A stretch of 64,000 nt of DNA from contig JBLNEW010000068.1 of assembly GCA_050263095.1 (NCBI GenBank), forward strand, positions 18,217 to 82,216, read 5' to 3'. Position 1 is the stretch's first letter. Every line of letters begins with the position of its first letter. Source of the DNA: FEB-35 sp050263095. GTDB taxonomy: Bacteria > Desulfobacterota > Deferrimicrobia > Deferrimicrobiales > Deferrimicrobiaceae. The notes beneath the pieces were generated by a model that ran no database searches, was not told the origin of the DNA, and saw only the letters and a program-made list of their open reading frames with translations. Shown in pieces: positions 43,614-52,421 of this stretch. Both the position numbers and the translations under genes were made by a program.

Positions 43614-45908
43614 TCACCCGGGACCCTGGGATCCCTCCCCTTCCTTTCCGGATTCGCGGCCGAGGTATTTGACCATCCGCACTACGGTTCCACGGTCGCC
43701 CGTCGCTATGTCCACTTCGTCCACGAGCTCGCGTATAAGCTTGAGCCCCCAACCCCGGTTGCGCTTCGACTCCCCCCCCGCTCTCCCGCCGCGGAAGCCC
43801 TTTCCTTCGTCCTGGACGAAAAGCTCGATCTTCTCCGGGGACAGGACGTACCGGAGCCTTACCTTGCCCGACTCCGCCCCGCTGTGCTCGAAGGCGTTGA
43901 TGCACGCCTCTATGAGCGCCATCTTGAGCCGGTCGACCGTGTCCTTGTCCAGCGAGGCGTAGGCCGCCACCTCCTCCGCGACGCGTGCCGCGACGACCTC
44001 CGTGTCCGCCTTCATCGGGAGCACCAGCTCGAACTCCAGCGGTTCCGCCCCTTGCGGGGATTCGGAGCCCTTGCGCTCTTCCGGCGCCGTCTCGAGCTCT
44101 TCCATGCCGAACAGGTTCAGGAACAGGCGCATCTGTGAACGGTGCGTCAGAAGGATGTCGTGCTGGGCCGCTCTTTCCATGGCGGCCGCGTCCGCCGTCC
44201 CTTCGAACAGGATCCACTTCCGCAGCTGGCCGTGAGAAAGTCCCTTCTCGAGGCTCAAGATCCTGCACCGGTTCTCGAAGTGCTCCACCGCGTTGGCGGT
44301 CAGCGACTTCTCCGTCATCACGTCCACCGCCCAGATAACCAGGTTCTCCTCGGAAAACTCGGCTTCCAGGAATCCGTAGGCCACCAGGTCGAAATCGAAC
44401 CGCGGACCGCCGCGCCTGGTCCGGTATCCCGTGGACACGGAGCTGATCTTCGGCAGCCGCATCTTCTGCGGATCCTTCTCCAGCCCGATCACGACCTCCA
44501 GAAGCCCCTTCCCGCCGAACTTCTCCCGGAAACCGTCGAATCGGAACAGCAGCAAGGGCACGTCGCGGCAGTCCCACCTCCGCATAAGCTCCTTCGTCAC
44601 GGAGATCCACTTCTCCCGGCTGCCCTCCATCTGCCCCGCGAAGGAGTGCGAAAGCTTCCCCTGCACCAGCGACGCAGCCACCTGGGAGCCGCTCTTCCCC
44701 AGAACGCCCCGCTCGAAAGCCCAGAAAAGGAAATCGGCCAGCACCGGATCCCCGACGAACCGCAGCTGCTCGAAGTCGGACTTCAGCAGGCCCTTGAACT
44801 CAAGGGCCGACAGGATCTCCCCTCCGTCCTCCGCGGATGTCCCGAGGAGCGACAGCGCCCCTTCGAACGTGTCCAGCGGGAACTGGTCGCACACGACGCG
44901 CTTCAGGAACTTGATCGCGCGGGCGCGCGCCATCCTGTCGGGGAACGCGCTCTCGAAGAATTCCCGCCAGTAACGGTTTAGCTGCCCCTCGGTTATCGAA
45001 AGTGCGAACAGGTTCTCGAACCCGATCTCGTCCTCCACCTGCACGCTGCGAAAGGAAACCTCCTCGGCGAACATCCGCTGGTAGATCGGTATGTGGCCGA
45101 GCCTCGCGGCCGCGCGCGCCTGTATGTGGACGGGCATCCGTATGTTCCTGCGCGCGAAAAGGGAGGACCACATCCTCTCGGAGGCCGCGGGCGAGATCCC
45201 GCCCACTTCCATCAGCTGGAACGAACCGAACAATCCTTCCCGCTTCAGGGAAGATGTCACGTGCCCCGGGGAGGAACCCGATATCACCATCGGGAAATGC
45301 CCGGACTTTATATACGGGCGCAGGATCGAAAGTATGGCGCCGTCGGGAATGCTCTGGAGTTTGCATGTATACTGGAAGTCGTCGAAGAGGAAAACGGGAT
45401 AGAATACCTCCCCCCCCCACACGAACGGGAAGGAAAATGCGTTCACCAGCGCCGAGAGTCCGTCGCCGCGCTCCGTGAAACGCCGGTGGGCGACGATGAA
45501 TTCGCGATAGTCGACGAGTCCGTAGGTTCCGAGCCGGTCGCACAACGCGTCAGTGTCGAACGCCGCAGGCGGCGAGTCCCCGAGGAAGACCAGAAGCTGC
45601 CAAAGGTATTCCTGCAGGAAATGCTGCGAGAGGGCCAGCGGATGGGAAAGGATCTTGCTGAACGAGAAGTAGAACGGAAAGGGGCGCGGCGGGGCCGCGC
45701 CTTCGGAGAGGGTCTGCAGATCGTATTTCAGCTTGAGGAGAATGGAGGTCTTTCCGACGTTGGGCGGCCCGTATATCATCACCGAGGCGCCGATGCCGGA
45801 CTTCCCCTCGAGGCACACGCGCGTCAGTGCCGCCAGCTCCTCCTCGCGGCCGAAGAATTCCTCCGCCCGGAACGAGAACCCTGCGCCCTGGTTCCAGATC
45901 AGACGCAA
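43614..45908 (-). CDS. STAND-like P-loop ATPase fused to an RsbW-type serine kinase domain
   Basis: 764 residues from a TTG at 45908. Residues 20-330 form a P-loop ATPase of the archaeal-ATPase/STAND type: FFGREEEL, Walker A GPPNVGKTS at 47-55, and Walker B FLFDDFQY at 173-180. A long middle region (330-620) includes helical winged-HTH-like segments and a stretch resembling a restriction-endonuclease-like fold (FDFDLVAYGFLEAEF...LVIWAVDV). The C-terminal 120 residues are a GHKL ATP-binding domain of the anti-sigma serine-kinase class, with N-box EACINAFEHSG (Asn671), DEGKGF and NRGWGLKLIREL. No upstream ATG or GTG exists in frame. The combination of NTPase and partner-switching kinase in one chain is unusual. 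Confidence 0.75.
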   Translation of the reverse strand: MRLIWNQGAGFSFRAEEFFGREEELAALTRVCLEGKSGIGASVMIYGPPNVGKTSILLKLKYDLQTLSEGAAPPRPFPFYFSFSKILSHPLALSQHFLQEYLWQLLVFLGDSPPAAFDTDALCDRLGTYGLVDYREFIVAHRRFTERGDGLSALVNAFSFPFVWGGEVFYPVFLFDDFQYTCKLQSIPDGAILSILRPYIKSGHFPMVISGSSPGHVTSSLKREGLFGSFQLMEVGGISPAASERMWSSLFARRNIRMPVHIQARAAARLGHIPIYQRMFAEEVSFRSVQVEDEIGFENLFALSITEGQLNRYWREFFESAFPDRMARARAIKFLKRVVCDQFPLDTFEGALSLLGTSAEDGGEILSALEFKGLLKSDFEQLRFVGDPVLADFLFWAFERGVLGKSGSQVAASLVQGKLSHSFAGQMEGSREKWISVTKELMRRWDCRDVPLLLFRFDGFREKFGGKGLLEVVIGLEKDPQKMRLPKISSVSTGYRTRRGGPRFDFDLVAYGFLEAEFSEENLVIWAVDVMTEKSLTANAVEHFENRCRILSLEKGLSHGQLRKWILFEGTADAAAMERAAQHDILLTHRSQMRLFLNLFGMEELETAPEERKGSESPQGAEPLEFELVLPMKADTEVVAARVAEEVAAYASLDKDTVDRLKMALIEACINAFEHSGAESGKVRLRYVLSPEKIELFVQDEGKGFRGGRAGGESKRNRGWGLKLIRELVDEVDIATGDRGTVVRMVKYLGRESGKEGEGSQGPG

Positions 45909-45951
45909 TGCGTTGCGGCTCCAGTCGCGCTCATTATCCCGTTAATTTAAC

Positions 45952-45980
45952 TTGAAACCATTGATTTTTCAAAAATTAAT
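45952..45980 (+). promoter_or_regulatory. Promoter for the radical SAM-rng genes
   Basis: TTGAAA (45952-45957), 17-base spacer, ATTAAT (45975-45980), in the AT-rich divergent gap, 19 bases before the ATG at 45999. On the other strand, a weaker pair TTGAAA (45972-45967) and TTAAAT (45950-45945) could serve the ATPase-kinase operon. Confidence 0.45.
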
Positions 45981-45998
45981 TGGGAATGTAGAAAAATC

Positions 45999-48494
45999 AT
46001 GATAACGATTCCTCCTTCCGTGCAGAAACCGTCCCGGTACAGCGGGAGCGAGGTGCGGCGTCCGCTCGTTTCCTGGGATGCCGCAAAAACCCGCGTCCTT
46101 CTTGCCTTTCCCGACGTTTACGAAATAGGCATGTCCCACCTGGGTATCCTCCTTCTCTACGAGATCCTCAACTCCAGGCCGGGCACGCTCTGCGAACGCG
46201 CCTTCGCCCCCTGGATCGATATGGAGCGGCACCTCCGGGATAGCGGGCAACCGCTGGGATCCCTGGAATCGGGGCGCCCGGCGAGGGATTTCGATATCCT
46301 CGGGATTTCATTGAGCTACGAGCTGACCTATACGAACGTCCTCGCAATGCTCGACCTGTCAGGCATCCCTCTTTTCGGCCGGGAGAGGGGCGAAGGCGAT
46401 CCGCTGGTCCTGGGCGGCGGAGTGTGCACGCTCAACCCTGCGCCCGTCGAATCGTTCTTCGACGCCCTGCTCGTGGGGGACGGCGAGGAGGCGGCGCTGG
46501 AAATCATCCGCCTCGTCGAGGAGTGGAAGGAGCGGAAAGGGAAACGGCGCGAGCTCCTGGAAGGGCTCTCGCGGATCGAGGGAGTTTATGTTCCGGGCGT
46601 CTCGACAGGTGTATCCAGGCGCGTCCTGCCGGACCTGTCCCTCTCTCCCCTGCTTCCCGCGCCGATCCTGCCGTCTATGCGCGTCGTCCACGATCGCCTG
46701 GGAATAGAGATATCCCGCGGCTGCACCAGGGGGTGCAGGTTCTGCCAGGCCGGCTACGTCTATCGGCCGGTGCGGGAGCGGGACCCGCTGCTCCTTCTGC
46801 GCTATTTGCAGGAGGTCGCGCCCAGGACCGGATACGACGAAGTCGGGCTGCTTTCGCTGTCGGCCGCCGATTACGGCTGCATCGACAGGCTGATAACCGA
46901 GGCGATGGATACGCTTTCGCCCGAGCGGATCTCCGTTTCCCTGCCGTCGCTTCGCCTGGACGCATTGAGCGAGAACACCGTCCGGCAGATAAGGAAGGTC
47001 CGCAAGACCGGCTTCACGCTGGCCCCGGAGGCGGGCACGGAACGGCTGCGGCAGTCGCTCAACAAGGACATCCGCGACGAGGAGTTGATGCGGTCCGCCG
47101 AGTGGATCTTCGCCAACGGCTGGCAGACGCTCAAGCTTTACTTCATGGTGGGGCTGCCCGGCGAAACGGCCGGGGACGTCGCATCCATAGGCCGGCTGGC
47201 GAAGCAGGTGGCCACGGTCGCCCGCCGCCACGGGAAGCGGAACACGATAACGGCAAGCCTGTCCGCCTTCGTGCCGAAGCCGCACACGCCGTTCCAGTGG
47301 GAGCGCCAGATCGCCAGGGAGGAGATCGAGGAGCGCGTGGCGATCGTACGCGCGGAGGTCGGGCGTGATAAAAATATCGAGGTCAAGTTCCACTCCCCGG
47401 CGGTTTCCGAGCTGGAGGGGGCGTTCTCCCGCGGGGACGGAATGCTAGGGGGCGTTCTGCTTCGCGCCTACCGGCTGGGGGCGCGGTTCGACGCGTGGAC
47501 CGAGTCGTTCAGGCCGGAAATCTGGCGCCAGGCGTTCTCTGAGGCGGGGCTCGCCATGCGCGACTACCTCGGAGAGCGGGACACGGCGCAACCCCTCCCC
47601 TGGGATTTCGTCGACGCGGGGATCGACCGGGAATTTCTCCTTTCGGAGCGCGGGAAAGCCCGATCGGGCGAAGCCACCCCTGACTGCCGCTCGGGGGAAT
47701 GCTCGGCGTGCGGCGCGTGCCCGCCCGGGCTCTCCAACATCACCTATTCGGCGATGACCGCCTCGGAGGAGGGCGCGCATCCGGCGGAGGAACGTCCCGC
47801 GGCGGCCGCGCCGGCCGCGCAAGGGCGGCATCTGCTCCGCATCCGGTATTCCAAGGAAGGCCCGGCCAGGTTTCTCTCGGGCCTCGAGATGCAGTCCCTG
47901 TGGGGCCGGTCGCTGCGCCGGGCAGGATTCCCCGTCGCGTACAGCCAGGGATTCAACCCTGCCCCCCGCCTCTCGTTCTCGCCGGCGCTGCCGGTTGGGA
48001 CCGAGAGCCTCGCGGAGTATGTGGAAGCGGAATTCAGCCTTCCGGTGGCCGCGTCCGAGCTGGAGAGAAAGCTGCCCGCCTTCCTTCCGGAGGGGATCGG
48101 CTGCGTATCGGCGCGCCTCGTGCCTCCGGGCAGTCCCCGCATCTCCGACTTCGACATGCACTGCACGTACCGGATAGATCCGGCGACCGCATCGGGATTC
48201 CCGAAGGAGGCCACCCCTTCGGGGGCCGCCGAGGCCTGGGAGAAGCTCGCCGCATCGGAGTCCTTTCCGGTGGATGTAGTGCGGGAGGAAACGCGCATTA
48301 AGATCGACATCAAGCCACTTGTCGCCAAATTCCTGATGAACGGCGACGGGCTCTTCATTACAATCATCCATGGGACGGGAAGGGGCGTCCGGCCGCTCGA
48401 CGCGGTATCGGCGCTCCTCGGCACGACGTTCGCGGCCGACCGGTTCCTCATGAAGAAAATCGCGGCGGAGCCGGTTCCGCGAAGAAAGAGATAA
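45999..48494 (+). CDS. TIGR03960-type radical SAM protein fused to a TIGR03936/DUF2344 domain
   Basis: 831 residues. An N-terminal cobalamin-binding-like domain (LLAFPDVYEIGMSHLGILLLYEIL) is followed by the radical SAM core with RGCTRGCRFCQAGYVYRPVRERD, whose three cysteines hold the [4Fe-4S] cluster, and FTLAPEAGTERLRQSLNKDI. After a cysteine-rich linker (CRSGECSACGACPPG) the C-terminal about 220 residues (RIRYSKEGPARFLSGLEMQSLWGRSLRRAGFPVAYSQGFNPAPR) form the DUF2344 domain. The two parts are separate genes in many Firmicutes. The function is unknown; the conserved link to RNase G suggests RNA modification or ribosome-related work. Confidence 0.87.
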   Translation: MITIPPSVQKPSRYSGSEVRRPLVSWDAAKTRVLLAFPDVYEIGMSHLGILLLYEILNSRPGTLCERAFAPWIDMERHLRDSGQPLGSLESGRPARDFDILGISLSYELTYTNVLAMLDLSGIPLFGRERGEGDPLVLGGGVCTLNPAPVESFFDALLVGDGEEAALEIIRLVEEWKERKGKRRELLEGLSRIEGVYVPGVSTGVSRRVLPDLSLSPLLPAPILPSMRVVHDRLGIEISRGCTRGCRFCQAGYVYRPVRERDPLLLLRYLQEVAPRTGYDEVGLLSLSAADYGCIDRLITEAMDTLSPERISVSLPSLRLDALSENTVRQIRKVRKTGFTLAPEAGTERLRQSLNKDIRDEELMRSAEWIFANGWQTLKLYFMVGLPGETAGDVASIGRLAKQVATVARRHGKRNTITASLSAFVPKPHTPFQWERQIAREEIEERVAIVRAEVGRDKNIEVKFHSPAVSELEGAFSRGDGMLGGVLLRAYRLGARFDAWTESFRPEIWRQAFSEAGLAMRDYLGERDTAQPLPWDFVDAGIDREFLLSERGKARSGEATPDCRSGECSACGACPPGLSNITYSAMTASEEGAHPAEERPAAAAPAAQGRHLLRIRYSKEGPARFLSGLEMQSLWGRSLRRAGFPVAYSQGFNPAPRLSFSPALPVGTESLAEYVEAEFSLPVAASELERKLPAFLPEGIGCVSARLVPPGSPRISDFDMHCTYRIDPATASGFPKEATPSGAAEAWEKLAASESFPVDVVREETRIKIDIKPLVAKFLMNGDGLFITIIHGTGRGVRPLDAVSALLGTTFAADRFLMKKIAAEPVPRRKR

Positions 48495-48495
48495 C

Positions 48496-50025
48496 GTGCA
48501 GAAGGCCAACAAGCTGATCGTCGTCAATGCGGCGCCTTACGAGACGCGCGTGGCGACGCTGGAATCGGGGATCCTGGTGGAGCTCCTCATAGAGCGCCGC
48601 GGGGACCAGAACATCGTAGGCAACATCTACAAGGGGAAGGTCATCCGCGTGCTGCCGGGGATGCAGGCCGCCTTCGTGGACATCGGGATGGACAAGGCGG
48701 GATTCCTCTTCGCCGGCGACTTCGTCACCCCGCAGCTGGAGTTCGACTCCGACAGCGGCGAGGAGCCTGTGCTACCCGAGGACATCGGGATACGGGAAGC
48801 GCGTTACCCGCAGGAGCATTTCCTGCCCCCGATCGAAGGGCTTATCCGCGAGGGCCAGCATATCCTGGTGCAGGTGGCCAAGGAACCGTTGGGCACCAAG
48901 GGGGCGCGGATCACGAGCCACATCACCCTTCCCGGGCGGTACCTGGTCCTGCTCACGTGGTCCGTCCACATCGGAATTTCCCGCCGGATCGACGACCAGG
49001 AGGAGCGGGAGCGCCTGAGCGGGCTCGTGGAGAAGATACGCCCGGAAGGCATGGGGGCGATCGTACGGACGGCCGCGGAGGGGAAGACGGAGGCGGAGCT
49101 CAAGGCCGACATGGACTACCTCGTCTGCCTTTGGGAGGCCATCCGCAAAAAGAGCGACTCCTCCAGCGCGCCGTCCCTCGTGCACCGGGAGCTGTCGCTC
49201 TCTCTGCGCGCGGTGAGGGACCTCTTCACTGCGGACATGGACCGGATCGTGGTCGACTCCGAGGAGGAGCACACGCGGATCAGGGGATTCGCGGCGCAGT
49301 TCTTCCCCCGCATACAGGACCGCATCGAGCTGTTCGAGGGGCCTCAGCCGATATTCGAGCACCACGGCATCGAGATCGAGCTGGCGCGGGCGCTCGACAA
49401 GAAGGTCTGGCTGAAAAGCGGCGGCTACATAGTGATCGAGCAGACCGAGGCATTGACCGTCATCGACGTCAACACCGGAAAGTACGTCGGCAGGACCTCG
49501 CTCGAGGAAACGACCGTCAAGATCAACCTCGAGGCGGTGAAGGAGATCGTCTACCAGCTGCGCCTGCGCAACGTCGGAGGGATCATCATCATCGACTTCA
49601 TCGACATGAAGAGCGAGGAGAACCGCGAGAAGGTGTACCAGGCGCTGGTCGACACCCTGCGCGCCGACAGGAGCAAGACGACCATCTGCAAGATCTCGGA
49701 GCTCGGCCTGGTGGAGATGACGCGCAAGCGGGTCCGCGAGAGCCTCGCCCGGTCGCTTTCGGAGGGGTGCCCCTACTGCTCCGGCGAGGGCGTCATAAAG
49801 TCGAAGAAGACCATCTGCTACGAGATATTCCGCGCGCTGGAGCGTCAGGGAGCGCTGCTCTCCGGGAAGCAGGTCTTTCTCCACGTGCATCCGGCGCTGG
49901 CGGAGGATCTGTTCGGAGAAGAGCGCCGTTTCCTCGAGAAGCTGGAGAACCGGTACGGGATGAAGGTCAACATCTCGGCTTCCGACAAGCTGCACATCGA
50001 GCAGTACCAGATCGAGCACTCTTGA
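48496..50025 (+). CDS. rng: Ribonuclease G/E family endoribonuclease
   Basis: 509 residues, the RNase G length. It starts at a GTG one base after the radical SAM stop. An S1 domain (GNIYKGKVIRVLPGMQAAFVDIGMDKAGFL) is followed by the RNase E/G core with EQTEALTVIDVNTGKYVG and IIIIDFIDMKSEENRE (catalytic aspartates) and the zinc-link CPYCSGEG. It processes the 5' end of 16S rRNA and mRNAs. The tRNA-Thr promoter overlaps its stop codon. Confidence 0.94.
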   Translation: MQKANKLIVVNAAPYETRVATLESGILVELLIERRGDQNIVGNIYKGKVIRVLPGMQAAFVDIGMDKAGFLFAGDFVTPQLEFDSDSGEEPVLPEDIGIREARYPQEHFLPPIEGLIREGQHILVQVAKEPLGTKGARITSHITLPGRYLVLLTWSVHIGISRRIDDQEERERLSGLVEKIRPEGMGAIVRTAAEGKTEAELKADMDYLVCLWEAIRKKSDSSSAPSLVHRELSLSLRAVRDLFTADMDRIVVDSEEEHTRIRGFAAQFFPRIQDRIELFEGPQPIFEHHGIEIELARALDKKVWLKSGGYIVIEQTEALTVIDVNTGKYVGRTSLEETTVKINLEAVKEIVYQLRLRNVGGIIIIDFIDMKSEENREKVYQALVDTLRADRSKTTICKISELGLVEMTRKRVRESLARSLSEGCPYCSGEGVIKSKKTICYEIFRALERQGALLSGKQVFLHVHPALAEDLFGEERRFLEKLENRYGMKVNISASDKLHIEQYQIEHS

Positions 50026-50050
50026 CATCGGCGTGGGCAGTCCATAATCT
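50022..50050 (+). promoter_or_regulatory. tRNA-Thr promoter
   Basis: TTGACA (50022-50027), exactly 17 bases, TAATCT (50045-50050). The -35 is perfect. It overlaps the RNase G stop codon and would start transcription about 28 bases before the tRNA. Confidence 0.75.
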
Positions 50051-50084
50051 TACTGGCTGCACCATATCGACCTTTCCGCATCGG

Positions 50085-50159
50085 GCCGACGTAGCTCAAC
50101 GGTAGAGCAGCTGATTCGTAATCAGCAGGTTGCCAGTTCAATCCTGGCCGTCGGCTCCA
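50085..50159 (+). tRNA. tRNA-Thr (anticodon CGU), CCA encoded
   Basis: 75 bases fold into a complete cloverleaf: acceptor GCCGACG with CGTCGGC, D-stem GCTC/GAGC, anticodon stem GCTGA/TCAGC with loop TTCGTAA, and T-stem GCCAG/CTGGC with loop TTCAATC. The anticodon CGT reads ACG. Its 3' half is the left attachment site of the island that follows. The T-arm here differs from the remnant at the island's right end and was probably supplied by the incoming element. Confidence 0.95.
50115..50159 (+). repeat. Left attachment site (attL-type), tRNA-Thr 3' part
   Basis: 45 bases from the anticodon loop to CCA. It matches 61084-61128 at 40 of 45 positions, with 18 identical bases at the start (TTCGTAATCAGCAGGTTG) and 11 or more at the end. 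This is the expected product of integration into a tRNA gene by a tyrosine integrase. Confidence 0.85.
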
Positions 50160-50163
50160 CCAC

Positions 50164-50715
50164 TTACAGGAAAATCACATACTTGCAAGTTGCCGAATCG
50201 CGCAGGATCATTCGGGAACGGACGAAATGTAAGGGATTAAGTGCACATTTTAGACACATCTTGACGTACTCTAGAGATTTCCCGTTCCCGATGAGCCAGG
50301 TTGCGTAGGTGTGCCGAAGGTCGTGAAAGCGAATTTGCCGGAGGCCCGCTTTCCGCAAGCACGCTGCGAACATATGCCGAACGTTCGCCCCATCCTGCGC
50401 CGTCACTTCCACCGATTCCTCCTCATCTTCGGGGAGCCGATATATCTTCGCAGGGAATACCCACTCGGGCATGGACCGCCCTGCCTTCAACGCTTCCGCA
50501 GCCACAGCTCGCCGATGCTCAGTAAGGATAGCCGCCAGCAGGTCGGACAGGTCCACACGCCGCGCTTTCCCTGACTTCGGCGTGCTGATATGCCCTTCCC
50601 AGTTTGCACGCCGCACTTCGATGTATTTCCCATTCCAGTCAATATCGCCCCATTGTAAGGCGATCAGTTCTCCCTGCCGCATCCCTTGTTCCGTCAGCCA
50701 ATCTATACGGGATTT
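50164..50715 (-). pseudogene. Tyrosine integrase remnant
   Basis: Only the middle of the catalytic domain survives: LTEQGMRQGELIALQWGDID (first Arg), TPKSGKARRVDLSDLLAAIL and IRFHDLRHTYATWLIGNGKSLEYVK (His-x-x-Arg). The N-terminal DNA-binding and core-binding domains are missing. After LEYVK the frame continues into 32 unrelated residues ending at the tRNA, so the LGH motif and the tyrosine nucleophile are lost. At its 5' end it is joined directly to the primase remnant, which indicates an internal deletion. Confidence 0.8.
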
Positions 50716-51042
50716 CTACCCCGTCTATCCGATCTTTCAAGCCCAACGATTCCAAAAACTCAACCGGGATCCGCTTTATTTCAGCTAGTGCCGAGACTGT
50801 GACTGATCCACTCGACACAATGCCCGCAATGCGTTTTTGCTCATTTAACGCCGCGAAAACCGCTTCCGGCGGGCACCCGGCATGACAATGTAAAACGACA
50901 TCAACCTTTTCACCTGGGTTGACGCTAAGGGAAGGATTGCTGTCCGCATGCGCGGGCAGCAAGCTGTGAAACCTTGGCCGTTCCATTTAACCCCCTCTAA
51001 AAGGTCGGCAATTTCTTGTAATCGTGGGTTGTTGATTTTCAT
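50639..51042 (-). pseudogene. Phage/island primase N-terminal remnant (CHC2-type zinc finger), frameshifted and truncated
   Basis: Two overlapping frames together give one domain. The first, from MKINNPRLQEIADLLEGVKWNGQGFTACCP, reads up to about 50960. The second continues AHADSNPSLSVNPGEKVDVV then LHCHAGCPPEAVFAALN. Joined, they form the Cys-His-Cys-Cys zinc finger found at the start of phage-type primases. The frame change corresponds to one missing base. Sequence after about 50716 belongs to the integrase remnant. The initiation codon overlaps the stop of the HTH gene (ATGA), as in intact elements. Confidence 0.7.
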
Positions 51043-51290
51043 CGGGTCTCTCTTCCTCCAGCATCAACTCCGCGGAATATAGCGACCACATCATCGACAC
51101 ATATCGGCTCTTCGCGGTACTGCGCCAACCAGCGATCCACATCTTCGGTCCGGAAAAGGATGCCGCTACCTGGAGGATGTATGTGCGGAACATATGGCAA
51201 TAGATGTCGTCGTGCCCAACGTGCGAAACGCCCGCCGCAATACATTCCAGCCTGTGCCAATGTCAAATACACCGTTATAGACATGCCCAT
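51039..51290 (-). CDS. Excisionase/AlpA-like HTH protein
   Basis: 83 residues. TLAQAGMYCGGRFARWARRHLLPYV and SGILFRTEDVDRWLAQY resemble the helix-turn-helix-17 family (MerR-like wing) of excisionases and AlpA regulators, including the closing D-x-D-x-W-L pattern. An AAGGAG ribosome-binding site precedes its ATG. It overlaps the primase remnant by 4 bases. It probably served as excisionase or as transcription activator of the island. Confidence 0.65.
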   Translation of the reverse strand: MGMSITVYLTLAQAGMYCGGRFARWARRHLLPYVPHIHPPGSGILFRTEDVDRWLAQYREEPICVDDVVAIFRGVDAGGRETR

Positions 51291-51394
51291 AAGCTCCTTT
51301 ATAGGGGGCTATCTCGAAAACTATTACTGTTGTAAGGCTGAATGAAAAACTTGGGTCCAGGCTATATGGACGGAAAAAGAGGACGATATAGCGG

Positions 51395-52018
51395 TTAATA
51401 CCGCCTATTTTTTAGTCGCCTTCTCCTTTCGGCGACGTAACTGGCGTCGTACTCTTTCTCCGGATACATCGCACGTAGTAGGGACGCGACTATCTCATCA
51501 CAAGGGCGGCCGAACCGGTTCTCAAGCCTGTGAGATAACCGTTTAATGAACATATCTGGTGCAGGAGGTTTCCGTCCGGGCTTGCCTTTTTCCTTTGCCC
51601 ATTGTTCATAAATGTAGATACAGTACCCCACTTCTTCGGCGTCTGGGTTTAATAGCGGAACGTCTTCACGCCTTATTAAGCGAATCGCTGCAGCCAAATC
51701 GCTGAAGTATTTATTGGGATATCGTTTCCCCGCGATGATTTTGATGTCCGCGCACATTCCTATTATGTCTGCAAAATCCTTAAGGTCATTATCGCAACCA
51801 TCGGCGCATGCAACAAGATATTCTCTTAGGGCAACCGTTGCGAAATCATCAATTAGATGGGTATCTACGCCTTCTTTGACAGGTTTCGGTTTGAGGATCT
51901 GTAGCGCTTCTCGAAGTTTCTCGGGATTGTCGCGAATCGATGTTTGGAGATGCCTCTTGACGGCCGTTTCCCAGTTTGCTGGAATTTTTATCGCGGAAAG
52001 ATTCTTTCGCTTTGGCAT
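51395..52018 (-). CDS. Hypothetical island protein
   Basis: 207 residues from the ATG at 52018, which follows a GGGAGGTGG ribosome-binding site. I do not recognise the family. It is soluble, has no signal peptide or membrane segment, and is rich in charged residues, with a strongly basic C terminus (RRRRLKNRRY). Position just upstream of the HTH and primase genes in transcription order suggests a replication or regulatory accessory role. A small GCGGT-TAAT-ACCGC hairpin overlaps its stop codon. Confidence 0.6.
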   Translation of the reverse strand: MPKRKNLSAIKIPANWETAVKRHLQTSIRDNPEKLREALQILKPKPVKEGVDTHLIDDFATVALREYLVACADGCDNDLKDFADIIGMCADIKIIAGKRYPNKYFSDLAAAIRLIRREDVPLLNPDAEEVGYCIYIYEQWAKEKGKPGRKPPAPDMFIKRLSHRLENRFGRPCDEIVASLLRAMYPEKEYDASYVAERRRRLKNRRY

Positions 52019-52421
52019 GATTCCACCTCCCGGGACCCTCATTATTACCCGAATCGGTGTCTACGAAACCAGGGGAACTCCAGTAGATCTAGCGCACGTG
52101 CGGGAAAATTTATTTGAGTACATTCAATTTCCTCGATATGATTCGCACATTAATGAGAGATCGTTTGCCATTCCTATTCGGCTACACCTTCGATATTTTC
52201 TCAACTGCCGATTGAGCGCCCCCGCATTCCTCAGCATCCGGGGGATCAAGGAGCCGGGCTTGAGCAGGATGTTCAGGCTACGTTATCCAGGGCATGGCTG
52301 CAGGACATGCACCCTAATCCTATCCTTGAATATGTGCTTTATGATTTTTATAGGCGAGAAATTTACAGTCTAAACCGCGTTAGGCGAACGATGGAATTAT
52401 ATATAAAAAGGAGAACAAAAT
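52019..52421. other. Intergenic region between the divergent island gene and the cassette array
   Basis: About 400 bases without a convincing gene. The left end should contain the promoter of the minus-strand gene. The right end (52379-52385) contains GTTAGGC, a canonical integron core site, and marks the first cassette boundary. No integron integrase gene and no matching left half of an attC were found here. Confidence 0.45.

Noticed and set aside
51391..51410. Hairpin GCGGT-TAAT-ACCGC plus T-run as a terminator
   Set aside because: The T-run follows on the plus strand, where no transcript is expected. On the minus strand it overlaps a stop codon without a U-tract.
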